Shown here: piece by piece, positions 43,001-56,100 of the stretch | How the letters are laid out: the number at the start of each line of letters is the position of its first letter | Numbering within the stretch: position 1 is the first letter of the stretch | Notes under the pieces: generated by a model | Databases searched by the model: none | What the model saw: the letters and a program-made list of their open reading frames with translations, nothing else | Told to the model about the DNA's origin: nothing | From: Neofusicoccum parvum | Lineage: Eukaryota > Ascomycota > Dothideomycetes > Botryosphaeriales > Botryosphaeriaceae | Direction of reading: 5' to 3' | Assembly: GCA_020912385.1 (NCBI GenBank) | Contig: CP087206.1 | Coordinates: forward strand, 2,108,001-2,172,000 | DNA length: 64,000 nt | Program-made: the position numbers and the translations under genes

Positions 43001-46000
43001 GTGCTGCACTCGTGGCTGCATCGTCGGACGTAACGACCCTTGGCCTGATCGACATTGTCTCGGACGTGGCGAGGCAGATTGGTTCGGTGGACACGATAAT
43101 CGCAAGAGACGTGGACGAGAGACGGGAGCTGGCAGGCGATAGCCTGACCCGGGAAGCGATCCACTCCTGCGCGCGGTACTGGTCAGGCTGGGACAGGCCG
43201 CAGGAGCTGCGCTTATCATCGTCGGGGGAGACCGGAACTTGGCGTCCGCAGTGTGTTACGCTGGGAAGAGGCTGGGTTTCACCGCCGTCTGTTGGATCGG
43301 CCGTGATGGCGGTGGTGGATCGGGTGACTTGGCAGCTGCTTCTCCGGATATGAGGATCCAGGAAGTCAATCCGCCTGACCATTTGACCAGCAGCCAATCC
43401 ATCTTGGTCGTATGAAGCGGAAGTGTGTCTGCGGACGTGGAGGGAGGTGCAGTTGTCGTTGAGGCTTTGAGTTAGTTCACTGTATGGGCGGGACGCAAGG
43501 CACCTGAGTCTGTTCTGGTAGGACCCATCCAAGTGCTGGTAGATATCTTATTTCTTGTACAGGTGAACAAGTCCGACCGTGCAAGACTGCCAATGGCTGA
43601 AAATGGTATGGGCCTTTTCACGTCAATCTCTTTAATCTTCAACGCGAGTGGCGGGAAACCCGCCTGTATTCTGAGGAACACAGTGGAGCCCGAATACCTG
43701 CGGGAAGGGAATTGAGACTGATACACTGAGTAGACCAGTTCCAGACTCGGGATTGTGTCTAGAACACGTGCTGCCGATGGAGGTCAGGTGTCCGGGGGCT
43801 TCCACATGTGCAACCCGCATTCCAGAGGCCCAGTGCGTTCCGACACGCTTGAAATGGAATAGACAGAGCCCCGCCACACCCGTTCATTCCGTGGAAAAAG
43901 TACAAGGCGCAGACGGGAGTGTGTGCATGAGAGCGGAAGAAGCGGCGGGTGGAGGAGCCGCCGAGGCGCCGAGGAGCAAGGGTGCCCTGCGGGAAGGTCC
44001 CACGACCAAGTCAACATGTATGAAAAGGGAAGGATAGTTGTGCGTGTATGTATTAGCTGGCCCAGAATTTGGTTTTCCTGGACGAGATCCTGACCTGTAG
44101 ACTGCAGATTCGCATCCACATGTTCCCCAGGCTACCTTAGAACCACGACTCCGTGAGAAAAATACTGAGTGTAGGCGGGTGGGTCTCGAAATCTTGTATG
44201 ATCTGAGGAGAGACTTTGTGACTGCACGCATGTTAGTGGCATGTTCATGCTAAGAGGATGCGTTGTCGTTCAGCTGCGGCTGACTACGGTTCCCAGTTTT
44301 CGAGATGGCACAAGACTTGCCGATCTACCCGAGCTTCAGCAGCCAAGCAGGCTTCAGGTCCCAAAGCAGAACAAAGACACGAAAGTCGTGATTTACCTGC
44401 AGTCTTTGTAAAGCTTGGCCGTCGTGGTTCTATTGCATATAAATCGAGAGCGCCCGCTCCGAGCTGTCAGCCGAGAACACACCGCGCACCTTCACGTCGG
44501 CCAACGAAGAGAACCGAAGGCATATCCGGCCAATGGCAGTGTTTCGCGAGCCTGCAGCCCCGGAAGATGAAAGAGAAGCGGAAAGACCAACGGAAAGAAG
44601 GCACAACAACGTCGACGCTGACCGGACTCGCTCCGTGGCCCTTGAAAGAATACGAACGCACTGTACGGTCTCTGGTGATCTGGACTACCCCGCCATCGCA
44701 TTCCCCCGATCCTTCGTCTCCCAGTGCTCAAAAAGATGAAACCAACGGCCCGGCCGCTTGCAAGTTTCGCATTGCAGCTACACGTATGACGCGACTGTGA
44801 GATCCTGCAAGATGCGAAAAGCGGCACCGCGATCTGGAAACGGCCCCTCCTGAGGAATCCGATGGCCTTGACGGTGAGCCCAATGCGGCAGGAAAGAGGC
44901 ATGGGCGGGGATGCTTCAGGCCCAGGGGCGGATCGGATTGCAACGGCTGCATTGAGCGTGCGGTGGCCGGTGTTGCGATGGCACAACAGAGCCCGTAAGA
45001 TTAGGTCCAGGGCAGATGCGGCGTGGCGACGGCCTCATTGGCCGGAGGCGCGGGCGCAGAGATAACAACACTTCCGCCCCAACCAATCTCCGGGGCGTCC
45101 GCCGTCCCGCAGGCTCCGCTCTGGGGATGTTGCGCTTCCCACCAGTCTGGCCGGGTCCTCGCCAGGGCCGTGCCAGGGGGCGGTGACACCCTGGCCGATG
45201 CTCCTCTTCTTTCGACGCCACCGCAGACGCTTTTTGCGTCATAACGACTCGCCTTCTGCGCCGTCATGATTGACGTTCGCAGGCCGGGACTGACGCATGG
45301 CAGCCAGTAGCAATGCTCCATCGCGCCATCGCCGCCGCCCGCAGCGCCGACGGTTCCTCGATCCTCCGGCCGTGGTGGTGATCCATCCCGAGACGCTCGC
45401 ACGCTTCCTTCTCGCTCCACGCATCTCGATTGTAAGCGATCCCGTATTCCCACAGCGGATTCCCGTGCCGCAGTAAGTGATGGCCGGCCCACTCACCGAC
45501 TGGCGGCGCGACAGGGACCCCCGTGCGTCGCGTGTTGCCCTCTGACAGCGTGTCTATAAAGAAGCTGAGCGATTTTTGGTCCGCAACATGCCGCCCCCAG
45601 CCACAAGCTGAATGCAGGGATGTGACTGGCTGCGTTCTGCGCGACGCCAACACGCAGCAAGCGAAAGGGGCCAGTCCGTCTGCAACGGCGGCGCATCGCC
45701 CACGGCGGCGCGGGGCCTGGCTGGCATCCTGATATACTTCTGGGCTGCAAGCGCCCGTTATCAGCCATGCGGTATCATTGCATGGCGTGACGGCTGCCCG
45801 CAGCAGTGGCGCTGGCCTCAGCCCTCCCTGCCCAGATCCAGCCAAGCGTCACAGATCCTAACTCAAAATAAATCCAGTTGGCGGCTGAATCAATCCGGCG
45901 TGACGGTTACCCGGCGCCCTGAAATAGTTACATCAGCCTTAGCTCTCCGCGCTTTCTTTTCCCTCGTACTTCTCCCCAAGTCCCTTTCTCCGCCGTTCCT

Positions 46001-46052
46001 GCGTCTAATTCGACGTGCGCTTCCCTCTGGCCTCTCGGAACGCGTCTCCCCA
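40024..46052. other. 6-kb gene desert
   Basis: No intact gene seen. Frames such as 40675-40998, 41788-42087, 42103-42558, 42904-43353 and 44258-44800 on plus, and 42960-43532 and 45264-45845 on minus, lack domains, signal peptides and usable splice partners. GC content rises after about 44.2 kb. The stretch may hold decayed genes beyond recognition. Confidence 0.4.
40675..40998 (+). CDS. Hypothetical 107-residue protein, uncertain
   Basis: ATG-initiated frame with even amino-acid composition and a leucine-rich helix-strand pattern (ASIEQAAQLKCLFLIVTIF, then PPAVEWEFMARN). It could be a fragment of a larger leucine-rich or F-box-type protein, or a chance frame. No neighbour supports it. Confidence 0.22.
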   Translation: MPECRHALHSWLGASEIYPVNRIREVDALVASFAAVPLPHKLTYVASIEQAAQLKCLFLIVTIFPDAPPAVEWEFMARNIGSEFPKKKRKGVVLEMCYHPKIQTFIL

Positions 46053-47542
46053 ATGTCCGGCGCACACCATCCCGCGTGGACGCGCGGGCGGCGGCCTGTC
46101 CTCTTCTATGTGGCCTCCGCCTTCGCCATCCTGGTGCTCTTCTCGCTGTTTGGCAACCTGCCGTACCGCTTAAAGCCGATCCACCCCAACCACGACCCCA
46201 CCCACGACTTCTCGAAGCCGCTGCCCGTCAGCGTGGAGGGCCGCAACTGGACGTACAGCCCTGCGCGAGACTCGCGGAACCTCGGTCTGTCGGACGAGCA
46301 GTGCGACGTATGTATGTCCCTGACGCGCCCGCGGCCGGCCCTGACTCAATGTGCAGGCTGCATTCCCGGGTCTCTACACGGAGATCGACCGTACCCGCGA
46401 CTACTTTGGCCCCCGGTCGATCCGCCAGAAGCAGGTCAAGCTGTATGAAAAAGACACGGGCTACTACAACCACAGCCAGGTGCACGTGCTCATCTACAAT
46501 GGACAGGTTTGTCCCCGCCGCGCCCGCGCGTCTGCCACCGCTAACAGCGCAGATGTACATCATCGACGAGGTGAAGGGGGCGTGCGACAAGCAGCGCGGC
46601 CACGCCGGGCTGGCCAACCTCTACCGGTCCATCATCTCGGTGCCGGACCCCAGCACGATCCCGAACGTCGAGTTCATCCTGGACACGGAGGACACGCCCA
46701 CGCAGCACATGCCCAAGAACCGCGTGGTGTGGGGCTGGACGCGGCCGATGGACAAGATGGGCACGTGGGTGGCGCCCGACTTCGACGGCTGGGCGTTCCC
46801 CAACCCGGACCTGGGCGCGTACGTGTCGTTCCGCGAGCGGGTCAAGCTGGTCGAGCAGCCGTTCGAGGCCAAGGACGCGCGGGCGGTGTGGCGCGGCACG
46901 GTGGTGCTGAACAGCCTGCGCGGCTCGCTGGTCAACGCGACGCAGGACAAGGAGTGGGCCGACGTGCAGAAGATGCGCGACGCGCGCATGCACATGGCCG
47001 ACTTCTGCAAGTACCAGTTCCCCATCCACACCGAGGGCAACAGCTGGAGCGGCCGCCTGCGCTACCTGCAGAACTGCCACTCGGCCGTCGTCGTGCACCA
47101 GCCGCTGAAGTACCAGGCCCACTACTACGACCTGCTGGTGGCCGACGGCCCGGACCAGGTACGCGCGTTTGTTTCTTTTTTCTTTGAGGGAGGCGGGCGC
47201 TGACAGGACGGGCAGAACTACATCAAGGTCGCAAACGACTTCTCCGACCTCGAGGAGAAGATCGAGTACTACCGCGCCAACCCGCTCGAGGCCGAGCGCA
47301 TCGCCAACAACTCGGTGAGCGCGTTCCGCGACCGCTACCTCACGCCGGCGGCCGAGGCGTGCTACTGGCGGCGCATGATCAAGAACTGGGCGGAGGTGCA
47401 GGCGTTCGAGCCGACGGCGTACACGGACGTCAAGCAGAAGGACGGCTCGACGTGGAAGAAGCAGCGCGGGCTGGACTGGGAGATCTACGCGCACCCGGAC
47501 TCGAACTACGGGCTGCATTTCCCGGTGGACGAGAAGGCCTGA
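46053..47542 (+). CDS. Glycosyltransferase family 90 (CAP10-like) type II membrane protein
   Basis: Four exons, 46053-46307, 46357-46506, 46553-47158 and 47216-47542, with introns of 49, 46 and 57 nt; 445 residues. One N-terminal membrane helix (~residues 15-36) makes it a Golgi-type type II protein. The GT90 core has WVAPDFDGWAFPNPDLG, VWRGTV...RGSLV, then the donor-site block HTEGNSWSGRLRYLQNC, and the GPDQNYIKV...DRYLTPAAEACYWR end. Cryptococcal CAP10 and related GT90 enzymes transfer xylose or other sugars in capsule and wall glycans. The specific sugar is not readable from sequence. All blocks are intact. It is distant from the GT2/dehydrogenase pair, so a functional link is only speculative. 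Confidence 0.92.
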
Positions 47543-48650
47543 GGCGGGAGGAGTCATGTTTTCTACGACCACGCATCATCTGGGGCGGCCTGGCAGTCTC
47601 TGGCGCATGGCAATGCGGCCGCGGGAGGACCAGCGGCATTTGTATCATCAAGGGCACGGCAGACGGCGCAAACGGAGCGTAAGAGGGCAGTATATCCAGG
47701 TTTTTTTGTTTAGAAAAGTCCCCACAACAATAGATTAATCATGCAACTGATCACCGCCCGGCGCCAAGGCTTGTCTGTGATGATCGACGGCCCCCTCACA
47801 TGCAGTGTTCATGCTTCTCAGCTTTCCTTGCATTCCGGGGCTCGGCTCTTCCCGCATGTTCGCACATCAGGTGCACCGCTGTGCTCCAGGACAGCCGCCA
47901 ACGACCTGAAACACGCTCTACCTCAATGCTCCCAAGGGTCTGCGCCGGCCTCGTATTCTCGAATGTTCGACTGGCTAGCGGCGGACAAGCGTTGAGCCAG
48001 AGAGCTCTTGAAACCGCTGTGCACGGCCCGAGTCATGGCCACGGCTTGGGCGCGCATGCTTCCTTCCAATTATCAAAGGAACGACACCGTCGCCGCATTA
48101 TTGCTAGTGTTATATGTTGACTCTGCTGTGTCATCGGGAGGCACTTGGCCCGCTTGCCCAGCCCTTCGACTCACGGAACACGGCTTGACTGGTTGCTTCG
48201 TCTTGGCCGGCCGCCTTGCTAAACTTAAAAAGCACTGCTGGTCTTGGACGTGGGCTTTGCGAATCCGATTGATCTCGGTTTGCAGTGCCTCGTTCTCGTA
48301 TTGACCTGCGAGCAGCAGAAGTGCGGAGTGTATCAACTGCTCGTCCACGCCGCCCACATGGACATTAGATTGGAAACGGAAAGAGGAGCGGGGTCCAAGG
48401 ATACTTTGGCGGAGGTCACAGGCTATTTTTGGAGCTTCTAGTGCGCAGAAGTGGAGGTTCTTCCGGATTCCAACGCTTCGGGAATGTAGGTACCCGTGCT
48501 GTGCGTCATCGATGTCGAGCCTAAGGCCGAAAGCGAGCACAAGCGTTGGATGCTGCAAGTGGACAAGCGCGCTTTTCACATGCACGGCAATCCAGCACAG
48601 GTAGGAGTCTTTCTATCACGCTACAGTCTAAACGCTACTAGTACAACTAC
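47543..48650. other. Intergenic between GT90 and CYP505 3' ends
   Basis: Lies between two converging 3' ends. A minus-strand frame (48073-48585) opens at GTG and shows no domain. An AT-rich 3' UTR-like stretch follows the GT90 stop (TTTTTTTGTT near 47700). Confidence 0.4.
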
Positions 48651-51600
48651 TTAAGCAAAGATCTCAGCAGAATACCGCCCGTTCTCATACTGCTTGAACC
48701 ACTCGCTCGCCTCCCGCCCAGCCGCCGCCTCCCTCTCCACCTCGTACGCCATCTCCACAAACACCTCCTTCACCGCGCCAGCCATCCTCGGACTCCCGCA
48801 CACATACACCCTCGCGCCCTTCCTCCACAGCGCCTCCACCTCCGCCCGCCCCTCCCTCACCAGCTCCTGCACGTACCCGCGAAACCCGTCGTCCCCCGCA
48901 TCCCTGCTGTACGCGCGCCTGACCACGACCGCGCCCTCGCGCTCCAGCGCCCCCAGCTCCTCGCGGTACAGCTCGTCGGCGCCGCGCCGCCTGCACCCGA
49001 AGAGCAGCAGCGCGGGCCCGACGGCCGCGCCCGCCCGCGCCGCCAGCGCGCGCCCCTGCGCGAAGCCCACGAACGGCGCGACGCCGCTGCCGGCCGCGAC
49101 CATGACGACCGGCTCCGCCGCGTCGGCCGGCAGGTGGAAGCTGGGCTTGGCGGGGCGCGGCGCGGCGTAGACGGTGGCGCCGGCGGGGGCGCTGCGCGCG
49201 AGGTAGGTCGACGCGACGCCGGGGTGGAGGGCGGTGGGGGGGTCGAGGACGGAGACGGTGAGGGTGGCGTGGTGAGGGTGCCAGTGCGGCGCGGAGGAGA
49301 TGGAGTAGGTGCGTGGGCGGAGCGGGGGGAGGAGCGAGAGGAAGGTGGCGAAGGGGAGGGCGATGGTGGGGTGGGCGGTGAGGAGGGTGAGGATGGAGGG
49401 GCGCTTGGCGCGGGTGGAGGCCGGGGCGGAGGTGGTGGCGAGGCTGGTGAGGGCGTCTTTTGTGGCGGCGTCAGTCGCGGCGGCGGCGAGGATGCGGAGG
49501 TCCTGGTGGGGGAGGGTTAGCGGGCTGGGTGCAGGGTGTGGGGGGGTGGGGTGCGTACTCGAGGGGTGGCGGGCTGGGCCAGCTCGACGTAGGACCCGAG
49601 CAGCTCGCCGGCGATGAGCGACTCGGTGGGGAGCTTGCTGCCCGGGGCGGCGTCGATGGTGATGAGGGAGTCCCACGAGAGCCCGAAGCGCACAAGGGCG
49701 CACTCGATGGCGGGCCGTGGGTTGGTGGGCAGCACTTGGATGTGGTCGCCGGGCTGGTAGGCCGCGCCGTCGGGCAGCTTGAGCTCGAGATGCATCTTCA
49801 GAGGGTGGCCTGCTGCGGTGAGTGCCCGGCTCTCGGTGACGACGCACTCCATCAGGCTTTCGTGCAGGGCGACGCGGCGGGGCTTGGAGATGCGCAGCTG
49901 CAGCTTCGACCGGATCATCTCCGCGTCGTCGCCCACGCCAGCCGCCGCCCCAGGGCTCAGTGCCGGCCACAGATGGGCCTCCTGCCACGCCTCGAGATCG
50001 GAAAACATGTCACTGACGGAGGAGTCGGCGGTGCCACGAGGCGCCAGCCGCTTCCCGCCGGCTTTTGCGAGCAGCTCGTCCACCAGCGTCGGGATCCTGT
50101 AGAATGTCGCTGCCCAGTCTCGGTGACCTGTTGCGGCGCCGTTAGCCGGCGACTTCTCGCCAAGACACCTGCTGTTGTTGCTTACCGCATCCGAAGACCG
50201 CGTACGAGACGCCCTCTAGCGAGCCCTCCGCCAGGCCCTCCAGCCACTTGACAAAGCCCGCCGCGTTGTCCGCCGCCTGTCCGTCGTACGAGGCCGTCAC
50301 GATCACGACCGGCATGTCTGTCGGGAGGTTGTCGACCGCTGAGTCCAGAGGCTGGACTGCACTGGCGGCGAAGCCTTTTGACGGCGCGTCGGCGGCGAGA
50401 CGGTAGGCCAGCGCCTCGCAAGTGCCGCTGTTCGAGCCGTGGAAAACCGCCAGCGGCCGTCCGTCGTCCCTCGCGCCGTCCGTGTGCTGCGGTCTGGCTG
50501 CCGGCGCCGCCGTGCTCGCGCCCCCGGACCCCAGCGCATCCAGGAGCTCGGTCGGGTTGCGGTGCCGCCGGAGACTCGCGCGCATGGTGAAGCCGTCCGG
50601 CTTGATGGTCAGCGAGTGCTTGACGCGCAGCTCGTACGCCGGGTCTGCCATGCGGAAGTCGAAGTTGCCGAGCAGCAGCGCGAGGACGAGCTGCGCCTCC
50701 TGCCAGGCAAACGCCCTGCCGATGCACGCCCGCGCGCCGTTTCCAAACGGCTTCCACGCGTTCTTGGGCAGCGTGGCCATCTTCTCGTCCAGCATCCTTT
50801 CCGGCCGGAACGCCTCGGCGTCGTCGCCGTACACGGCCGGATCGCGGTGGATCTTGTGCAGGAGGGCCAGCATCGGCTCCTCTTTCTTGACGCGGTACCG
50901 GCCGCCCAGCGTGGTGTCTTCAAACGCGCCGAGCACGAACGCCGGGGCGGTGGGCTGCAGGCGCAGCGTTTCCCGCAGCACGGCGTTGATGTAGGGCAGG
51001 CGGCCCAGGTGCTCGACCGTCACCGCGTCGTTGCCCACCACCTGATCGACCTCTTGCTGCGCCTTCTTGAGCGTCTCCGGATGATCCAGCATGTAGAAGA
51101 ACGCAAACGACAGCAGCCCAGACGTGGTCTCGTGGCCGGCAACCAGGAACGTGATCATCTGGTCGATGATCGAGTTGTCGGACAGGCCTTCGCCGGTCTT
51201 CGGGTCTCGGCCGTACAGCAGCGCGTTGAGCAGGTCGGGCGAGGCGACGGGGCGGTCGCGGCGCGCCTGGATGATCTGCATGCCGATGTCCCGCATGGTC
51301 TGGTTGTTCTCGTCGAACTCTCGCCGCGCCTGCAGCCGGAAGGCGTTGACGATCGCCGGCTTCGTCGCCTGCACGCCCGCCTCGGTCAGCAGCCCCACCA
51401 TGCTCTTGATGAACGAGTGCGTGCCGTCGGTGTAGAAGCTGTTGAACCGGTAGTCCATGGTGCACAGCGCCAGCGTGTCCAGCGTCAGCCGGGTGAGGTC
51501 GTCGGCCACCGGGATGACATATTCGTCCCCAAGTCGCGCCCTTGTTCAGTCAGCGCCGGCCATGTTGGAGAGAGGACAGGGCTGCACGCTCACCACTTCA

Positions 51601-52096
51601 GGCAGAGCTGCTGCGCGATGTCCTTCATGGGCGGGAACATCTCTCTGATCTTGAGCGGGCCCAGCACCGGCATCAGGATCCGGTGCGCCACGCCCCAGCT
51701 GTGCTGCCCATGGTTCGCGGTGAACAGCCCGTCGCCACTGATCTCCTGCAGCTTGCCCACCGCTGATGTCACCACCTTGTGGAACCGCTTTTCATCGCAC
51801 AGTTCGTCCAGCAGCTCGACTGAGCTGATCAGGATTAGGCCGCTGCCGCCAACTGACACTCTGCAAGCCGGCCCTGCGCACGTTACCATCCCCGTCGGTG
51901 CGAAGGATGCGGAGCTTTACATACCGTACTGCTCCGCGAACTGTGTAAATGTCACCAGAGGGGCGTGGATGTCGACGGCCAGCGAGTTGCCGACGAAGGG
52001 CAGGCCTGCAGGAGTCAGCCACGAGCATTCGGCCAGAGTTATACCAAACTCACCTGGCGGGCCTGGTATTTCTGCGCTGTCTTTTTCTTTCGCCAT
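48651..52096 (-). CDS. CYP505-type self-sufficient cytochrome P450 fused to P450 reductase
   Basis: Six exons, 52096-52054, 52005-51925, 51873-51594, 51540-50186, 50127-49559 and 49502-48651, with introns of 48, 51, 53, 58 and 56 nt; 1059 residues, the usual length for the P450foxy/BM3 class. It should hydroxylate fatty acids near the omega end using NADPH without a partner. P450 domain: IPGPPGLPFVGN start, I-helix AGHETTS (269-275), ETLR (325-328), heme loop FGNGARACIG with Cys407. FMN flavodoxin domain: SNSGTCE (504-510). FAD/NADP domain: RTYSISS (840-846), a GSGVAPF segment, and VCGSPRMA near the C-terminus. All cofactors can bind. There is no membrane anchor. Several introns are in-frame readable, so naive frames merge across them. 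Confidence 0.93.
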
Positions 52097-53122
52097 CCTC
52101 TTCGTAAGCTGATTGTCCACCGGGGATGTGACTGAAAAGCAGGAACCGAGGCTAGATTGTTGCTATTGCGGCTAAAACTCATGAGACTGTGGGCATAGGA
52201 CCCCTCTATATATACCTGACTCCCGGCATTTTGCGCCACTACCCGGCTCTAGTTTCCCTCTTGCTCCCTCGCACGAGTGTATAATTCGGCGTCACAAGCA
52301 CAGCCATCAGCATTCTCCACTGGGTTAGCCGACAGGAGGCCACTTGTAACGTCTGTACAGCCAGCCATCCTATTGGCTTCGACACAGGCCAGTTCTGTGT
52401 TCTCCACCCTGTCGGATTTCGTTCGCAAAGCATGCCATGTTGGGGAAGGATTGCTCCAAACGGTCGTGCAAAAGGGCCTATCAATATTTGAGGGCGGACA
52501 CGCTCTGACACTAAGCACGGCTGCCTACCGCGGTCTTCTTGCTGTCGGGATGATTGTTGGCCCGAGGCAGGGAAGTCAATGCAACATCGCCGTTTTGATT
52601 GGCTGTTGGAGATGCCCGCCCCCGGAACCATTCCGAAAGTTGGCCGTTCCAGCGTCGGGCCCGGTCCGATCCCGACCACAGCGGAAATGAGTGCTCCATC
52701 TCGGAGTACTTCAGCCACTGCATGCCACATGTGATTGCAGCTTCCTCAATCAACCATCTCAGGCTCAGAAGGCACAAGCGGAAAGGAAAACGCCCCTGAA
52801 ATTTGCAAATATCGATGGAAGAACTTGAGCATCTACTTATTCAGTCAGAGTCCCTGATACAAAACAAACGTTTGAATGCTTTTCGTCAATCACACTTGCA
52901 TAGACAGACGCAGTGATTCTCGTGAATGATCGTCATAAGAAAATTTAGAAGCCCAACGGGCGTGCGTGTATCTAGACCTCGCGCATCCCTCCTCATAAAA
53001 AGTCCGAAACAAAACCTCGCGTGCCGAAATCTCCCCCCTTCAAAAACCCCACGCCGAGAACCCCCAAACAGCAAACCCTATTTGTCCCATTGAAATTTCA
53101 ATCTTCCCTTTCCCTTCCCCGT
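52097..53122. other. Intergenic with CYP505 promoter
   Basis: The TATA box at 52207 lies at its left edge. Frames at 52239-52730 on both strands have no protein character. The right end (52880-53122) is likely the 3' UTR of the serine-rich gene. Confidence 0.4.
52207..52214 (-). promoter_or_regulatory. TATA box of the CYP505 gene
   Basis: TATATATA on the minus strand about 112 bases before the ATG at 52096. Confidence 0.5.
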
Positions 53123-56100
53123 TCAACCCGCCACGTACGTCGCCGCGCCGCCCAGCACGACGGGCAGCCTGATGCCCAGCTCCTCGACGGCGGCGGCCCA
53201 GGCGAGCGGGTAGGGCACGACCATGCTGCCGATGTACAGGCCGTCGCACAGCAGGGCGGCAATCTGGCCGCCGGGCAGCAGGCCGCTCAGCACGCCCGCG
53301 CGCGGGTCGAGCACGCGCCCGTCGACCGCCACCAGCGTGTTCGGGTAGAACGCGTAGTTGAACGTCTGCTGGTAGATCGTGCCCGACGTGATCGGCGACG
53401 CCAGCTCGCCCGGCGACGACGGGAACGGCAGCGGCGGCGGGATCAGCGACGGGTCGATCCCGCAGTTCTTGGGGCACTGTGGGCCTGGCACCGTGCCTGG
53501 GAGCGCGGGCAGCGTGGGCGACGATGGGAGCGCGCTGCTTGGGAGCGGTGGGAGGCCGGGTGACGGCAGGCCGAGGGATGAGGGGGTGGCGAGTGGTGGG
53601 AGGCTGAGGGATGGCGGGGCGGTGGAGGGCGTGACGGCGGATGGTGCGGTCACGCCGGGTGAGGAGGGAGCGGAGGGTGAGGGCAGGAGCGTCGAAGGCA
53701 GGCCGATGGAGGGCGCTGAAGGAGATCCTGCTGATGGAAGGAGTGACGAGGATAGGCCCGGAGTGGGGGCGAATATACCCGGTGTGGAAGCGACTAGAGC
53801 TGAAGAGCTGGATAGAGGACCGACGATGGGTGTGAGTGTGGTCGCACTTGAGGGGAGACCAACTGAAGGCGTGCTGACGCCTGGTGCGGATGGAGATCCT
53901 GTTGATGGCAGACCCACAGAAGAAATGCCCACGGAAATCACCAAGGATATGCCCGCTGGCGGGAGGCTCGATGACAGGCCAATGATAGATGTGGATGCAG
54001 CAGGGCTTACCGATGAAACCCTGGAAGAGGGGAGACCAACGGAAGACACTGAAGGTGTACCCAACGGTGTGAGGCTTGTTGAAGACAGCCCGATGATGGG
54101 TGTGTTGGAGCTCGGTACAGAGGGAAGTCCTACTGATGATGGGCCAGAAGACTGGAGGCCAGCTGAGGACGTGCTCACGCCCGGTATAGAAGAAGCGGAG
54201 ATGAGCGTGAGAAAAGTGGGAGAGGTAGTGGCGATGGGGACACTACTAATGATGGACGAGATTGGCGCAACGACAGAAGAACTGACACTGCTAACAGAGG
54301 GAACATTGATCAGCGTAGGCGCAGTCGGAGCCAATGTCGTGGGTACAGTGATGAGCGGGCTGGATGACAGAATCGTGGCCGAGCTGAGCAAGCTGGATGG
54401 CTGAACTGTTACCGAGCTGAGCACACTGGATGGTGCAACCGAGGCGGAGCTCAGTACGCTGGATGGCGCAACCGAGGCAGAGCTGAGCACGCTGGACAGC
54501 AAAGTCGAGGCAGAGCTGAGCGAGCTTGCACGACTGACAGAAGAAACAACGCTGGCTGTGCTAGCAGCAGATGGTATGGTCGGAGAGCTGTTGCTGGTTG
54601 GGCTGGACAACGATGCAACTGTGGGCAAGCCGGTCGAAGTCTGTGCGGAAGGTGCTCCGCTGGAAAGAGGTAGCGAGAGCACTGAAGCCGAAGATTGTAA
54701 TGAAACAGAAGTGAGCGGCAGACTCGAAGATCCGGAAATAACGGAGCTTGAAGGAATGACCGAAAGACTCGATGGCCCAGAAACAACCGAGCTCAAGGAA
54801 ATGGAAGGAGCCGAGCTCGAAGGAATGGCATTTGTGGTTGTCTGCAAGAGAGACGAAGCCGCACTGCTCAATGATGGAGCCAGAACGGAGCTCAGGACGT
54901 TAGAAGGAGATACTGATGCCGTTGAAGCTTGACTGCTTATCGATGGAACAGAGACAAGATTGGAAACTGGCGGGACAGATGGGACTATAGAGACTCCGGA
55001 TACAGAAGACTGTACGAAGCTCGATGGCGATATTACAGAGCTCTGCTGCAGCGATTGCAGCAAAGTTGTTGGCTGTAAAGTGAACGGCCTGGTGGATGTC
55101 CCTAATAGAGAGCTCGCACTTGTTGCAACAGACGACAGCAAAGCACTGCTCGATGGAACGCCAATTTCAGATAAGGCGGAGCTGACCAAGGCAGGAGCGC
55201 TGACTGAAGACACTCCAGACGGAGCACTGACGACCGATGTTGGTGTCGGCACACTTGCTGAAGGAACTCCGGAGGCGGTGCTGACACTAGCAGAAACCCT
55301 TACAGATGACACACTAGACACTGTGGCCAGGCTTGCCGACGAACTTCCAGACGGGACGCTGAGAGCCGAAGGTACGCTAGCCGATGGCGCACTGATACTT
55401 GAGGCCAGGCTTGTGGGGATTCTAGACGAGAGGCTGGAAGAGATTCCGGACGGCAAGCTCGAGGAGACTGCAGAAAGAATGCTCGATGGAATGACAGACG
55501 CAAGGCTTGACGTAACTCCAGACGGGGCACTAATTCCAGATACCACACTCGAGGGAATACCGGATGGCACGCTCGACGGAATAACAGACGGGGTACTAAG
55601 CCCAGACAGCAAGCTAGAAGAAGCTGAAGGTAGCACGCTTGAAGGAATTCCCGACGGCAGGCTCGAGGGGGCTCCAGAGAGCAGGCTTGAGGAAGCCCCT
55701 GACAATGAGGACGCTCCTGGAAGTGAGGAAGCTCCTGACAGCGAGGAAACTTCTGGGAGCGAGGAAGCTCCTGACAGCAGGCTTGAGGGACCACCAGACA
55801 ACAAGCTCGAAGAAACACCAGATGGTAGGTTTGAGAGAACACCAGAAGCCGTGCTGAGTCCAGACAGCAGGGTTGAAGGAGCTCCAGACAACACATTTGA
55901 AGAAGTTCCAGACGGTAGGACCGAGGAGACTTCAGACAACAGACTCGAGGGAGCTCCAGACAACGAGTTTGAGGTAGCTCCTGACAACAGACTTGAGGGA
56001 ACTCCAGACAGCAGGCTTGAGGGCGCACTTGACAGCAGGCTCGAGGGAGCACTGGACAGCAGGCTTTGAGAAGGTAGGCTTGAAGAAACACCAGACAGCA

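Noticed and set aside
42904..43532. Overlapping frames of 149 (plus) and 190 (minus) codons
   Set aside because: Neither shows a domain or consistent codon character, and both fit chance in a moderately GC-rich stretch.
45264..45845. 193-codon minus-strand frame with some protein-like text
   Set aside because: Opens at TTG, has no ATG before its last third, no recognised domain, and no splice partner found. It may be a decayed gene but cannot be supported.
46541..47572. 343-codon minus-strand frame across the GT90 gene
   Set aside because: Shadow of a GC-rich coding sequence; the plus-strand GT90 model explains the region completely.
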